Shown here: positions 1-9,559 of the stretch, in pieces
How the letters are laid out: every line of letters begins with the position of its first letter
How positions within the stretch are numbered: the stretch's first letter is position 1
Source of the DNA: Microvirga sp. SRT01
GTDB taxonomy: Bacteria; Pseudomonadota; Alphaproteobacteria; Sphingomonadales; Sphingomonadaceae
Length of the DNA stretch: 64,000 nt
Assembly (NCBI GenBank): GCA_018139225.1
Contig: JAGSNX010000001.1
Coordinates: forward strand, 744,001-808,000
Direction: 5' to 3'
Translations under genes and position numbers: made by a program
Notes under the pieces: model-generated
The model's input: only the letters and a program-made list of their open reading frames with translations
The model's database searches: none
What the model was told of the DNA's origin: nothing

Positions 1-105
1 CGCGACAATACGCAAAACGGTTGCGCATCGCAACATGCTCAACGTGGAATTAATGCTTGTTAGGAATGGCGGATTTACGGGGGGTTGTTCAATTTTGAGA
101 CAGAA

Positions 106-1425
106 TCAATTGATCGACAGTCTTCGTGCCGCCTGCGCCATCCACAGATAGGTGGGCACGCCTTCCTCGATAAACCGGAACTGACCCGCCGGGTCCGCCT
201 CGATTCGCTCGATCAGATTCGCCTCGGCGGCGTGCTGCATGACAGCATCCTGCACCTGCGCGTCGGATTCCAATGGAGCCAGAACATCACCCCCGAAGCG
301 GCCCCCACGCTGGAGCGCGGCGAGCGCCATCAGCGCCAGCGCATCCCAAGCCGCTTCGTTCTGCGCGATTGCGATACGGCTGCGTTCGGAGATGCGGTTG
401 ACGATCTCGTCGCACGACCGCCGGATCGCCAGCCGCGCGTCCTGCGGCTCGACGACCAAGCTGTCGCGGTCGATCGCGGCCAGCCCCGCGTGCTGGCCCA
501 ACAAGCCCGCCAGATAGGGCGACCCCGCCGCCAGCGACGTGATGATCTCCACCGCTTCGTCGGCATAGGTCAGCCCGCTCGCGCGCTCCCCGTTGCGGAT
601 CAGCGTACCGACCTCTTCGCGCGTCATGCTGGTCACCGGCAGACCGACGATGTTGCGGCGGATGGAGGGGATATGCTCCAGCAATTCGGTCAGGTTCGCG
701 GCGACGCCCGCGATGACGAGTTGGACCCGCACCGACCGGTCCGACAGCGTCTTGATGAGCTCTGCGACCTGACGACGAAAGTCGCCCGCCGGGCTGCGAT
801 CGAACTCGTCGAGGATGATCAGCAGGCGCGTGCCCTGCAACCGCGCGAACTGATCGCTGACCTGCCGCGGCGTGACTTCTCCGGCTGGCAGCAGATCGGC
901 AAGCGTCGCGCCTTTCTCGATCGCATCGGACGTCGGCTTGTAATCGGCATGAAACAGCAGCGGAACGTCCGCCGCGACCGACCGGAACAGGTCGCCGAAG
1001 CTCGTCTCCTCGCCGCACGACGCATACCGCACCAGATAGCGTGCCTCCGTCGCCTGACGCGCCAGGACGTGCAGCATCGATGTCTTGCCGATGCCGCGAT
1101 CGCCATACAGCACGACGTGCAGCTTCTGATCCTCGATCGCGCGGATCAGCGTGGTCAGCAGCGCCGCGCGACCGGCGAACATGTGCGGGTCGACGACCGG
1201 CTGCGACGGGGTGAACGCATCGCGCAGCCGGACGCGAGCGCCGGAGGCACCCGATCCCCGGCGCGAGTCGAGCTGGTCGACCGCCGACGCGCGGAACCGC
1301 GGCAGCGCGCTGCCGGCCGGGTCCTCGCGCACGCCGGTCGCCTGCGGTGGACGCGGACGAACCGGACGCGGCACCGCCGCGGTCGTCCCGGCATCGCGCC
1401 CCGTCAATTTTTCCCACCAACTCAC
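106..1425 (-). CDS. AAA+ ATPase of ORC1/Cdc6-like type, role unknown
   Basis: The 439-residue protein has a basic, proline-rich N-terminus (about residues 10-45) and then an AAA+ module. Walker A is GDRGIGKTS at about residues 108-116, Walker B is LLIILDEFD at about 201-209, and a sensor-1-like stretch follows near 230. The last third is helical and could be a lid plus winged-helix region. No signal peptide or membrane segment is seen. It lies 48 bases downstream of a small membrane protein that resembles an XrtV accessory protein, in the same direction, so the two are probably cotranscribed. The fold is clear, but the target cannot be read from the sequence. A DNA-transaction role, as in ORC/Cdc6 proteins, and a regulatory role in the envelope are both open. 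Confidence 0.8.
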   Translation of the reverse strand: MSWWEKLTGRDAGTTAAVPRPVRPRPPQATGVREDPAGSALPRFRASAVDQLDSRRGSGASGARVRLRDAFTPSQPVVDPHMFAGRAALLTTLIRAIEDQKLHVVLYGDRGIGKTSMLHVLARQATEARYLVRYASCGEETSFGDLFRSVAADVPLLFHADYKPTSDAIEKGATLADLLPAGEVTPRQVSDQFARLQGTRLLIILDEFDRSPAGDFRRQVAELIKTLSDRSVRVQLVIAGVAANLTELLEHIPSIRRNIVGLPVTSMTREEVGTLIRNGERASGLTYADEAVEIITSLAAGSPYLAGLLGQHAGLAAIDRDSLVVEPQDARLAIRRSCDEIVNRISERSRIAIAQNEAAWDALALMALAALQRGGRFGGDVLAPLESDAQVQDAVMQHAAEANLIERIEADPAGQFRFIEEGVPTYLWMAQAARRLSIN

Positions 1426-1473
1426 TTCATCACTCCTCGATGTCGGCCAGTATCCCGCCGGTCCGTCCGAGGA

Positions 1474-1710
1474 TCAGCGCGCGAAGGGCTTCAGCACGAA
1501 CCACGTGTAGACGGGCACCGCCGCGATCACGAGCACGGCCAGGATATGCTGATCGTGATTGCCCAGATAATTGCCCAGCGCGCATCCGATCGCCGGCGGC
1601 AGATACTCGATCATTCGATCGCTCGGCTCTTCGGCGGTGGACCGCTGCAGAAACAGCACGATCAAACCCGCAAACAGCGCGATCGTCACCCAGTCGTAGA
1701 TCGTTTCCAC
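1474..1710 (-). CDS. Small membrane protein, probable XrtV sorting-system accessory protein
   Basis: The 78-residue protein starts at a GTG preceded by an AGGGG ribosome site. A longer in-frame start at 1758 exists but lacks such a site. It has two or three hydrophobic segments: the first near residues 6-20 (IYDWVTIALFAGLIVLFLQ), then a conserved-looking CALGNYLGN patch and a terminal hydrophobic helix ending LKPFAR. From memory this pattern matches the short proteins annotated as XrtV sorting-system accessory proteins in sphingomonads. That fits the exosortase V gene near 15547-16437. No biochemical role is known to me. The family assignment is from recall and not from a search. Confidence 0.62.
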   Translation of the reverse strand: METIYDWVTIALFAGLIVLFLQRSTAEEPSDRMIEYLPPAIGCALGNYLGNHDQHILAVLVIAAVPVYTWFVLKPFAR

Positions 1711-1932
1711 GTACAACCCCTTAGTTTCCGCCCGCCCGCTACTTAGGGGCGCAGGCACGCACAGGCAATCGACGCCGGCGGTCCCATGCCCCGTCGCGGC
1801 ATGCTTGATGCAGCCTTATTCCGGAGAGTTTACCAATTCCCCCATAGCGATCCATGCCGCCGCTGCCAGCAGCGACCGTAACCGCCACGACGGAACCAGC
1901 AGGGTCTGCGCGTTGGGAGGGTCCGAACTACC

Positions 1933-3835
1933 TCACAGGAGCCCGCCCAGCCCCCCGCTGGTGTCGAAATGCGGCGTCACCCCCGCGACCGGCGAGAACG
2001 GCACCCGCACCACCGGCAGTCCCACGGCATCGAACGACGTCCGCCGGTGCGCCGCCACGCTCCAGTCGATCGCCCCGGAAACAGCAGCAACGGCCCGAAA
2101 CCACTCTTCAGCACGTTCAGTCCGTCGTCCAGTTGCTGCGGAGGCCGCGCCGCATGGAAGAGCGGCGACGTATCGGCGAAATGTAACTCGCCGCCCACGG
2201 CGCCCGAACCGGGAAAGGCGCCGAGCGCTTCGCGGTGTCGTTGAACCACACGCTCGCCGCGCCCGCCGCGAAGTCGAGCGAGAACAGGACCCAAGTCCAC
2301 ACTCCCGCCGTCAGGCCCTGCCCGGCCGCCGTCGACAGGTTCACGCCCAGTGTCGGACTGGCGGCGTTGCTGTTGCCTACGAACGACAGTCGCCCGTCAT
2401 TCGCCACGCGCACTGCGAAGCTCGTCTGCCCGACGGGTCCCCTGGACAGGTTGATGAGGAACGGCACAGTCGCCAGCGAATCGATCCGCACCAGCATCGC
2501 CCCCGCGATCTGCTGCCCGTTGGGGAAGCCGTGGCTCTCGCGCCCGTACAGGCTCACCCCCCTTCCCCTAACCGTGAAGCGCGACGCCGCCACGCCCGCC
2601 GCCGTATCGACATACAGGCCCACCGTCGTCCGCAGCGTTCCGGCGGCGTTGCTCGGCCACGCATGCAAGGTCTGCATCCCCGATGTCAGCACACCCGTCC
2701 TCGTCCGCGTGATCGTACCGTCGGCGGCGATCGCCAGCGTCGCGAGCGGCACGAGCCCCACCTGGTCCATCGTCAGCGTCATGCTCGTCGCTACGCCCGT
2801 ATGCGGCAGCCGACCGATCACGGCACCCGCCGCGACGTCCACCGTCGTCAGCAGTTCGTGGGGCGGGGCGAAGGGAGGGCCCGTTCCCTCGCTCGCCATC
2901 GTCGAATCGCCGACCATCCGCGCCATCAGCGCATAACCGCGGGCGGAGAAATGCTTGATGTCGACCGCCTGCCACGACCCGACGCCGACCGCGCCCAGCT
3001 TGCGATGCACGGTCAGCGCCGTGCTGTTCCATGCCACCTGCCCCCTCCGGCGACAGGTCGGACGGTGCACCCGCGATCACGATCGGTGCCGCGTCGCGGT
3101 AGACGGGATCGCGACCGGACCGCCTCCGCGCAGCGAAACCGGCACCGCCCCGTTGGTACCGCTCTGGATCGCGTCATAGCCCGTCGCCGCCGTCGGATCG
3201 GGATGATCGCGGGCATAGCGCTGGAAGTTCAGGATGTGGCGATCGTGCGAGGCCGTCATCGCGCGGCGATGATGGACGTGCGACGCCCCCTCGATCATGC
3301 CGTCGCTCCGGTTGTGCTCGGCGGGCGCGGGGATGTGGAACCAGTCGCGCCCGCCGCCGATCCGCGCCGCCGCCGCCCCCCAGTTCGACGCTCACCTGCG
3401 CCGGCCAGTTGCGCGACCATCCGGCCACGCCGCTATTGTAGTTGTTGAGCCCCCGCCGGAGAAGAACTGCGGCCCCTACATTTCCGCCGCGAACGCACCA
3501 CCCGCCAGCATCGCCACACGGCCGGCGATGCTCGCCATGTTCTCGCCCGCCACGCCGCCGTTGCAGACGCCGGTTCGCGTCCTGTCGCTCGGTGCGCCCA
3601 GATGACAGGCGACGCCGGCCGGCGCACCTCCCCCCGCCGCCGCCATCGCGCGTAGCGCCTGCGAATAGCCCGACCTGCCCGGCGCACCGACACCGAAGGT
3701 CGTGCTATCGCCCCACAGGTTCCACGCCCGCCCCATCGCGAACGGCGGCCGCGTGACGGCTGGCGGCGCCAGCACCGTGCCTCAACCGCCGCCACGCGAG
3801 CGCAACGTCGCCCAGTCCAGCCCTAAACCGAACAT
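1933..3835 (-). pseudogene. Frameshifted SGNH/GDSL hydrolase with C-terminal lectin-like region
   Basis: Reading the minus strand in shifting frames gives one continuous protein of about 630 residues. It starts MFGLGLDW at an ATG overlapping the upstream stop (TGATG) and continues with the GDSL-type nucleophile block WNLWGDSTTFGVG. A middle part follows (DWFHIPAPAEHN, ILNFQRYARDHPDP), then the catalytic-type block VDIKHFSARGYALMARM, a beta-rich region like a LamG/concanavalin lectin, and an end at TPHFDTSGGLGGLL. At least five frame changes are needed, many at G/C runs (near 3780, 3475, 3370, 3070, 2215 and 2050). Neighbouring genes are intact over long distances, so true decay is more likely than poor sequence, although local indel errors cannot be excluded. 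The upstream partner is a broken spike-base-like gene. Confidence 0.7.
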
Positions 3836-4090
3836 CAGTACAGCGCCCAGATATCGGTCGCCGTCCGGCCCGTCGCCACGCGCACGCAGCGCAGCGGAGT
3901 ATACCCCTGCTGCAACGGCACGCCGGCCCGCACGCCCCTCGGCATCGACCAGATTGGCGGTCCCCGCCACCCGGGCCAGCAGCGCCTTGCAGGTTCCGCC
4001 GGGCAGATCGACCTCTGCCTTAACCACCGGCACGAAGCGCACGGACGGCGCGGAGGGGTTGTTAACGAAACTGGCGAAAGAGTCGGGCAT
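3835..4090 (-). pseudogene. Frameshifted spike base protein-like gene (Rcc01079 type)
   Basis: The minus strand opens with MPDSFASFVNNPSAPSVRF and runs through DLPGGTCKALLARVAGTANL. After a single frame change near 3925-3935 it continues as VPLQQGYTPLRCVRVATG and ends DIWALY at 3837. The pattern of a short protein with an NLVDAEG-type turn and a terminal WALY/VALY is how I remember the spike base family named after Rhodobacter gene transfer agent protein Rcc01079, which forms the base of a head spike. It is followed, with a TGATG overlap, by the broken SGNH hydrolase, which could be the matching spike fibre. One indel in a G-rich stretch breaks it. The assignment is from pattern memory. Confidence 0.52.
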
Positions 4091-4261
4091 TAAAAGATTC
4101 CTCTTAGATTCCTGTTTTGTTCTCAGTATCTCTTTCCAGCAATGTAAGCCGGCATCATCGTCTGTGATAGCTTGGCAAGCCGACGACCTTCTGCGAACGA
4201 GGTTTTCGACTGTATCGGGGGTAAAGTGGCAGAAGCACGCGAATCTCTAGCCATTTCGACG

Positions 4262-5338
4262 ATGCGTCATGTGCCGCAACTCGACGGGCTACGCGCCGTA
4301 GCCATCGTGATCGTCTTCATCGGTCACTTGAAACTCGTGAGCGCATTCCCTGCGGGGTTCGGCGTTACGATATTCTTTTTCCTGAGCGGTTTCCTGATCA
4401 CGACGCTACTGCGTATCGAACAGACCAATACCGGCAAAATTAGTCTTAGAGGATTCTATTGGCGACGTATTCTGCGCATCAATCCGCCGCTGTGGATATC
4501 GATGGCATTCGTCGCAGCGTTGTGCTTGAGCGGGCTTATCGATCAGCCGTTAGATCCGTTCGTTGTGTTCGGGCAGGCTTTCTTCTTCGTGAACTACCTG
4601 CCCTCGATGGGCCAGGGCGACGGACTACCCATCCCGCTGTGGTCGCTCGCTGTCGAAGAACACTTCTACCTTTTGTTTCCGCTCTGCTTCGGATTGGCGA
4701 TGCAATCCATGCCTGCACGGAAATTGGCGCTTTGGTGCGCAGCGGCATGTTGCGCAGTTTTGGCGATACGCTTGTTCAATATCTACGCAATCGGCGAAGT
4801 CGAACGTAATTACTATTGGACCCACACGCGCATCGACTCGATCTTGTACGGGTGTATTCTAGCTTTGTGGAACAACCCGCTGGTCGAGCGATCCGCATGG
4901 AAGCCGCGCCCGTGGCATGTCGCCGGGGCGATGCTTTTGGTCTTGCTAACTTTTGCAGTCCGTGCGCCGGGCTTTCGCGAAGGTCTAAGATACTCGCTGC
5001 AAGGAATGGCTTTGTTCGTCCTGTTCTCGTGGACAGTACAGCACAAAGGCTGGCTGTCGCGCATTCTGCTACTACAGGTCGTGCAGCGGGTGGGCCTCTA
5101 CTCCTACACCCTGTATCTCGTGCATTACGGGATCATTCTCGCGGTCTACAAAAATTTGCCTGGTTTGCCCGTAATTGCACAGGTCGCTCTGGCGGCAGCC
5201 TTGTCGATGATAATCGGCGCGTTGATGTACCGGCTGGTCGAACGCCCACTTGGGCGTTGGCGGCGGCGTCTCAACAGGGCCGAGGCAACCGATCGGGCAG
5301 GCGAGCCGATCTTCACCGAAGAAACCCGAGCCTCCTAG
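4262..5338 (+). CDS. Membrane acyltransferase (acyltransferase-3/OafA family)
   Basis: The protein has about 358 residues and begins MRHVPQLDGLRAVAIVIVFIGHL, the usual opening of acyltransferase-3 proteins, with the conserved histidine in the first helix. About ten hydrophobic helices follow, including FFFLSGFLITTLL and the WSLAVEEHFYLLFPL block typical of the family, and a basic tail. These integral membrane enzymes move acetyl or similar groups onto surface sugars, so it probably decorates the exopolysaccharide. An upstream in-frame GTG at 4226, behind GGGGG, would add 12 residues and is a real alternative start. Base composition is visibly less G/C biased than in neighbouring genes, which suggests separate acquisition. 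Confidence 0.85.
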   Translation: MRHVPQLDGLRAVAIVIVFIGHLKLVSAFPAGFGVTIFFFLSGFLITTLLRIEQTNTGKISLRGFYWRRILRINPPLWISMAFVAALCLSGLIDQPLDPFVVFGQAFFFVNYLPSMGQGDGLPIPLWSLAVEEHFYLLFPLCFGLAMQSMPARKLALWCAAACCAVLAIRLFNIYAIGEVERNYYWTHTRIDSILYGCILALWNNPLVERSAWKPRPWHVAGAMLLVLLTFAVRAPGFREGLRYSLQGMALFVLFSWTVQHKGWLSRILLLQVVQRVGLYSYTLYLVHYGIILAVYKNLPGLPVIAQVALAAALSMIIGALMYRLVERPLGRWRRRLNRAEATDRAGEPIFTEETRAS

Positions 5339-5357
5339 CTATTCCCTGGTTCGCTGC

Positions 5358-6302
5358 TCATCTGCAACGCGTGGTCCCCTCACCCTTCGGCTCCGCCTGA
5401 ACCGCGTTGCCGCATACGCGGTTCTGACCGCCGGTCACGCGCACCCAGGCCTTGATCGGAGGGTGCGGGAACGCACCCAACACCGATCCCTTCACGGTGT
5501 TGACTGTGTTGCCGCTGACGTCCGCCTGCTGCACGTTTTTCAGAACGATCCCATTGAACGCCGACAATGTCAGGATGTTATCCTTGACTGTCACGCGTTC
5601 GAACGGGCGCTGCTCGGGTCCGTTATGGGGATTTGCGATGAAGAAACCCTGCATGAAGCCGGAGGCGGTGTTACCGACGATGATCAGGTCGGATGTGACC
5701 GGATACCCTTGGGCTGACCACGCCTGAACACAGTCGGGATGATCGCCATCGCGGACGAGTTTGCCGTCGGCGGCATAGACGGCTTCGATCGGCCGGAAAT
5801 CACGGCATTGATTGCGCTCGATGCGGACACGCTGCGACATGGCGACGTTGACCCCATCGGATCGCGTGCCCGCGAAGTCATTGCCGATCACGTCGATATC
5901 CTGGCTGCGGCTGATCGCGACGGCGATGCGCGCACCGCCGATGGCCATGTTTGACAGCCTGATACGTTGCGCGAAATCCACGATCACCGCAAAGTTCTGA
6001 TCCGTTGGACTCCGGACGACCCCGCCTGTGATCTCGACGCCTTTTACGTTACGAAGTGTCAACCCTGTGAACCGCGCTCGTCGTGCGTCGATCTTCAGGC
6101 TTGGCGAAAAGGTTCGAGCCGGCATGGCGACGGTGCCATAATCCCCCTCGGCCAATGTGATCGTCTCGCCACCCTTGGCACTGGCCAACACAGGCACCAG
6201 GCTCGCTGGCGTCACCGGACGCCGGTCGATGGTGGCCGCAACGCCGATACCGGTAACCAGCGCGGAAAGCGTTAGGCCGAGCCCCATTCCCCGCACGATC
6301 AC
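5358..6302 (-). CDS. Secreted right-handed beta-helix protein, possible polysaccharide lyase
   Basis: The 314-residue protein has an N-terminal signal-like hydrophobic segment (about residues 5-23). After it come repeated beta-helix turns of the type IRLSNMAIGG, IDVIGNDFAG and ADVSGNTVNTV, as in pectate-lyase-fold proteins. Its central part (DHPDCVQAWSAQ, then QGFFIANPHNG and RPFERVTVKDN) closely parallels the large RTX beta-helix protein at 12459-14516, so the two are paralogues. Its start overlaps the stop of the polymerase gene by ATGA, making it the last gene of a coupled wzx-wzy-helix set. A periplasmic lyase or polymer-binding role is inferred; no catalytic residues can be assigned with certainty. 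Confidence 0.78.
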   Translation of the reverse strand: MIVRGMGLGLTLSALVTGIGVAATIDRRPVTPASLVPVLASAKGGETITLAEGDYGTVAMPARTFSPSLKIDARRARFTGLTLRNVKGVEITGGVVRSPTDQNFAVIVDFAQRIRLSNMAIGGARIAVAISRSQDIDVIGNDFAGTRSDGVNVAMSQRVRIERNQCRDFRPIEAVYAADGKLVRDGDHPDCVQAWSAQGYPVTSDLIIVGNTASGFMQGFFIANPHNGPEQRPFERVTVKDNILTLSAFNGIVLKNVQQADVSGNTVNTVKGSVLGAFPHPPIKAWVRVTGGQNRVCGNAVQAEPKGEGTTRCR

Positions 6303-7996
6303 GCCGCGCCCAAAACTGGAGCGCGACCGGCCACGCCGGACATCTTGCCAATGCCCTTTCTAGCGGCGGTCGTCGTCGCGGGTGACAACGCCCGTTCGCG
6401 AAAGACCGCTGCGACGATCAAGCCGAGCATAATGAACATCAGGGGATGATTCTCGGTCTGGCTGAATACGGATTTGCTGATGAGGAAGTTGATCATGGCG
6501 ATACAAGCCGCGCCCATGAATGCCAGTTCCGGATCACGCGTCATGATCGCCGTCTTGCCGGAATGCCAGATGCCCAACACCACCATCGCGTAATAGACGA
6601 TGAACCCGACGACCCCGAACTCCAGCGCCACGGCGAGGTAATAGGTGTCGATTGTGAGCATGTCGGCCCCCGGAGCGATGTACCCCAGGGTCTGGGCGCC
6701 CTCGCCGATGCCGTGACCGATCGGGTTCTTCGCCACCATTCGCAGGCCTGCTTCATACTGGTACCGGCGCGCGTCGGTGCTGTTCTGCTGCGCGCCGCCA
6801 CCCCACACCAGCACTTCCAGCCGGCGCCACGCGAACGACAGGACGATGAAGGCCATGAAAATCGCCGGATAGCCCAGCGTGATGAGCGGCCCGAACAGGC
6901 TGTCCTTCTGCCGATACCACCGCATCGACGCCCAGAAGAACAGGTAGATCAGGATCGACATGAAGAACCCGATCACCGCCAGCCGCGAATCGGTACGCAG
7001 CACGACGTAGAATATCATCGGCAACGTCGCGAACGCCGCCACGCGTACCCACAGCCGGCGTGCCGTGACCATGATGTGCAGGATGAAGGGGACCGACATG
7101 CCCAGAAACTCGCCCAGGCCCAGGCTGATGCCGAACTTGCTCTGCACGCGGTAGACGCCCGTCGCCGCGCGCGACACGCCGCTCAGGATGTAGAGGATTT
7201 GCGGATCCTCGATCTTCAGGAACGATGGGATGCGGCCGGCCCAGGGCAGCCGGCTGTACCGCGCCTCGTAAACGCCGATGACACTGACGTAGATCGCGAT
7301 GAACCACAGATAATAGGCGAACCGCCTGATCCGCCCCGGCTGTACGAAGACATAGGCCGCGACGACGAACACCGCCGCCCACGAATATAGCGCCAGCACG
7401 TAACGATTGATCGAGAACACGATGTTGCTGGAAAGTGCGATCGACAATCCGGCGATGACCATGAACGCGACGAGCAGCTTCCACAGCCACGGGGTCGCGG
7501 AACAGATTTCGGCGATGCGTGCGCGAAATGCCGCCGAGCAGGATACGCAGACCAGCAAGATGATCGTCAGCGGCACCCCGGTCAGGCGGGTCATCGTCAC
7601 CCACGGCAAGCCGGGCACCGCGAAGGCGATATAGTCTGGCCAGCACAGCAGGCCGAAGACGAACACCGTCAGCATCGGCGGCAGCCATCGCTCCGGCACC
7701 CGCGCCATGTCCGGCAAGACCCACAGGGTGATCCCGGTCAGGATGACCAGCGGCGCGGTAAGCTGCACCAGCAGATATCGCCCGAACAGCGCGAACGCGA
7801 AGCCATACAGGAGCGCGAAGACCGTCAGCGCCAGGAAGCACAGCCAGCGATAGCGGCGCAGGAAATGGCGGTGTGCGTAGCGGCCGATGGCGGGGGCCGG
7901 CCGCTCGTCCCGCGGCGTCGGCCGGAACCGGTCCGGCACGAACCGCGCCAGCCGTCCGATGCCCAGCCGGCTCGGCAGGGAGGTCAAGGTGTTCAT
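6299..7996 (-). CDS. Wzy-type polysaccharide polymerase / O-antigen ligase family membrane protein
   Basis: This is a 565-residue integral membrane protein with a cytoplasmic N-tail of about 45 residues and about ten to twelve hydrophobic helices. A large hydrophilic loop near residues 385-430 contains RYQYEAGLRMVAKNPIGHG, a pattern typical of O-antigen ligase/polymerase proteins. It is flanked by a flippase upstream and a beta-helix protein downstream, both with ATGA overlaps, so the three are translationally coupled. In sphingan clusters the corresponding positional gene is the polymerase called gelG/spsG. The positional analogy is reasonable, but sequence similarity to that particular protein was not tested. 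Confidence 0.82.
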   Translation of the reverse strand: MNTLTSLPSRLGIGRLARFVPDRFRPTPRDERPAPAIGRYAHRHFLRRYRWLCFLALTVFALLYGFAFALFGRYLLVQLTAPLVILTGITLWVLPDMARVPERWLPPMLTVFVFGLLCWPDYIAFAVPGLPWVTMTRLTGVPLTIILLVCVSCSAAFRARIAEICSATPWLWKLLVAFMVIAGLSIALSSNIVFSINRYVLALYSWAAVFVVAAYVFVQPGRIRRFAYYLWFIAIYVSVIGVYEARYSRLPWAGRIPSFLKIEDPQILYILSGVSRAATGVYRVQSKFGISLGLGEFLGMSVPFILHIMVTARRLWVRVAAFATLPMIFYVVLRTDSRLAVIGFFMSILIYLFFWASMRWYRQKDSLFGPLITLGYPAIFMAFIVLSFAWRRLEVLVWGGGAQQNSTDARRYQYEAGLRMVAKNPIGHGIGEGAQTLGYIAPGADMLTIDTYYLAVALEFGVVGFIVYYAMVVLGIWHSGKTAIMTRDPELAFMGAACIAMINFLISKSVFSQTENHPLMFIMLGLIVAAVFRERALSPATTTAARKGIGKMSGVAGRAPVLGAA

Positions 7997-9450
7997 GCGT
8001 GCGTCCCTCTTGCCCTCGACCGTGCCCCCGGCATCATCGCCATCAGCCTCGCTATCGTACCGCGTTCACGCCAGGCAATAGCACCCAGCAGGACGGCGGT
8101 GGCCGCCGCCGCCGGCAGAGCCGTCGCGGCCGTCATCCTGTCCACGCACCATGCGGTCGCCATGATCGCCGTGCACCCCAGCGTCAGCGCGGCGACCCGG
8201 CCTGCATCCAGCATCCGCGGCAGGCCGAGCGCACGATTGGTGATCGCCACGGCGATACCGACGCCGACCAGTTCTCCCGCGGCGAACCCCAGCGTCAGGC
8301 CGAACAATCCGCCGGCCAGCCACACGCCCGCCGCCGCGGCGGGAAAGGCGATCAGCCTTGCGAGATTGGCGGCGAGCACCGCGCCGCTCTTCCCGGCTGC
8401 CAGCGCCGCGGTGGTTGGCCAGATGCGGATGAATCGGCAGACCTGCAACGCGCCGATCGCGGCGATGACTATCACCGGCTGCGCGAAGACATGACCGAAC
8501 AGCAGCGGCACGGCGATCGGCGCGACCACGGCGAACCCCGCCGCCATCGCCAGCGACAGCAGCAGCGCGGCACTCGCCATGTCGTCGATCGCCCGCATCA
8601 GGCCATCGCGCGTCGCGCCCGCCGCCGCGACCAGCGGCAATTGCATGGTATGGAAATAGCGCATCAGCATCATGCTGGGATAATAGATCAGCAGCAGCAC
8701 CGCGGAATATTTGCCGAGGTCGCTGACCCCCAATCGCCGCCCGACCAGCAACCGGTCGCCCTGGCTCGTCAGGAACAGCAGCAGGCCATTCACCATCAGC
8801 GGTGCCGCGAAGGTCGCCAGACGCTTCGCATGTTCCGGGGCATAGCCGATCCGATAGGGACGCTCGGCGGTCAGTTGCGAAACGGCGACCATCGCCACCG
8901 CGCGCACCGTCAGCCCGACCAGCGCGGCGATGTAGCTCCGGGTGATCCAGGCGGCCAGGATCGTCGCGGCCAGGCTCGTCACCTCGGCGACCATCATCGC
9001 CAGCCCCTCGCGGCCGAAGTCGTTGTGCCGCTGGACACGCCGCAGATCGAAGTTGAAGAAGCCGGTGATGATCGGCGCGATCGCCAGCCCCATCAACCCT
9101 GCCGCCAGGATAGGCTCACGGTAGAACCCCGCGATCGGGCGGGCGAGCACCAGCAACAGCCCGGCGATGACGAACCCGCGCACCACCGACAGCAACTGCA
9201 CCAGCGCCTGCGCGCGTGGCTCATCGCCCTGTCGGTCCTGGATCAGAAACCGGTCGCTGCCGCTCTCGCTGACCGAATCGAAAAACTGCGCCGTCAGGAT
9301 CAGCGTCACGGACAGGCCCAACTGCTCCGGCCCGAGCAACCGGGCGAGCAGGGTATAGCGCGCCAGCGCACAGGCCTGCGCGACGCCGTTTCCCACCAGC
9401 AGCAGTCGCCCGCCCTTGCGCGGCGGCAGAACCGTCTCTTGTATCGACAC
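7993..9450 (-). CDS. Wzx-type oligosaccharide flippase
   Basis: The protein has 485 residues and about twelve to fourteen hydrophobic helices, with the layout of polysaccharide transport (MOP superfamily) proteins. It opens with a GTG codon behind a GGGGCG stretch. Conserved-looking cytoplasmic loops include SESGSDRFLIQDRQGDE. Wzx proteins move undecaprenyl-linked repeat units across the inner membrane for Wzy polymerisation. Its stop overlaps the polymerase start by four bases. The gene corresponds by position to gelS/spsS of sphingan clusters. Confidence 0.82.
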   Translation of the reverse strand: MSIQETVLPPRKGGRLLLVGNGVAQACALARYTLLARLLGPEQLGLSVTLILTAQFFDSVSESGSDRFLIQDRQGDEPRAQALVQLLSVVRGFVIAGLLLVLARPIAGFYREPILAAGLMGLAIAPIITGFFNFDLRRVQRHNDFGREGLAMMVAEVTSLAATILAAWITRSYIAALVGLTVRAVAMVAVSQLTAERPYRIGYAPEHAKRLATFAAPLMVNGLLLFLTSQGDRLLVGRRLGVSDLGKYSAVLLLIYYPSMMLMRYFHTMQLPLVAAAGATRDGLMRAIDDMASAALLLSLAMAAGFAVVAPIAVPLLFGHVFAQPVIVIAAIGALQVCRFIRIWPTTAALAAGKSGAVLAANLARLIAFPAAAAGVWLAGGLFGLTLGFAAGELVGVGIAVAITNRALGLPRMLDAGRVAALTLGCTAIMATAWCVDRMTAATALPAAAATAVLLGAIAWRERGTIARLMAMMPGARSRARGTHA

Positions 9451-9559
9451 ACCGCCCCACTCAGGTCTTCGTGATCGCCTTATACGACGTAACCGCCTTG
9501 CGGAATGGTCAACGCGCGCGGCTCGTCGTCCATTCCGGGACGCCGGACACTTTGAGCGC

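Noticed and set aside
85..1746. Long plus-strand frame opposite the AAA+ ATPase
   Set aside because: It is the antisense shadow of a GC-rich gene: composition is dominated by Arg, Gln, Asp and His, there is no fold, and the minus strand carries Walker motifs.
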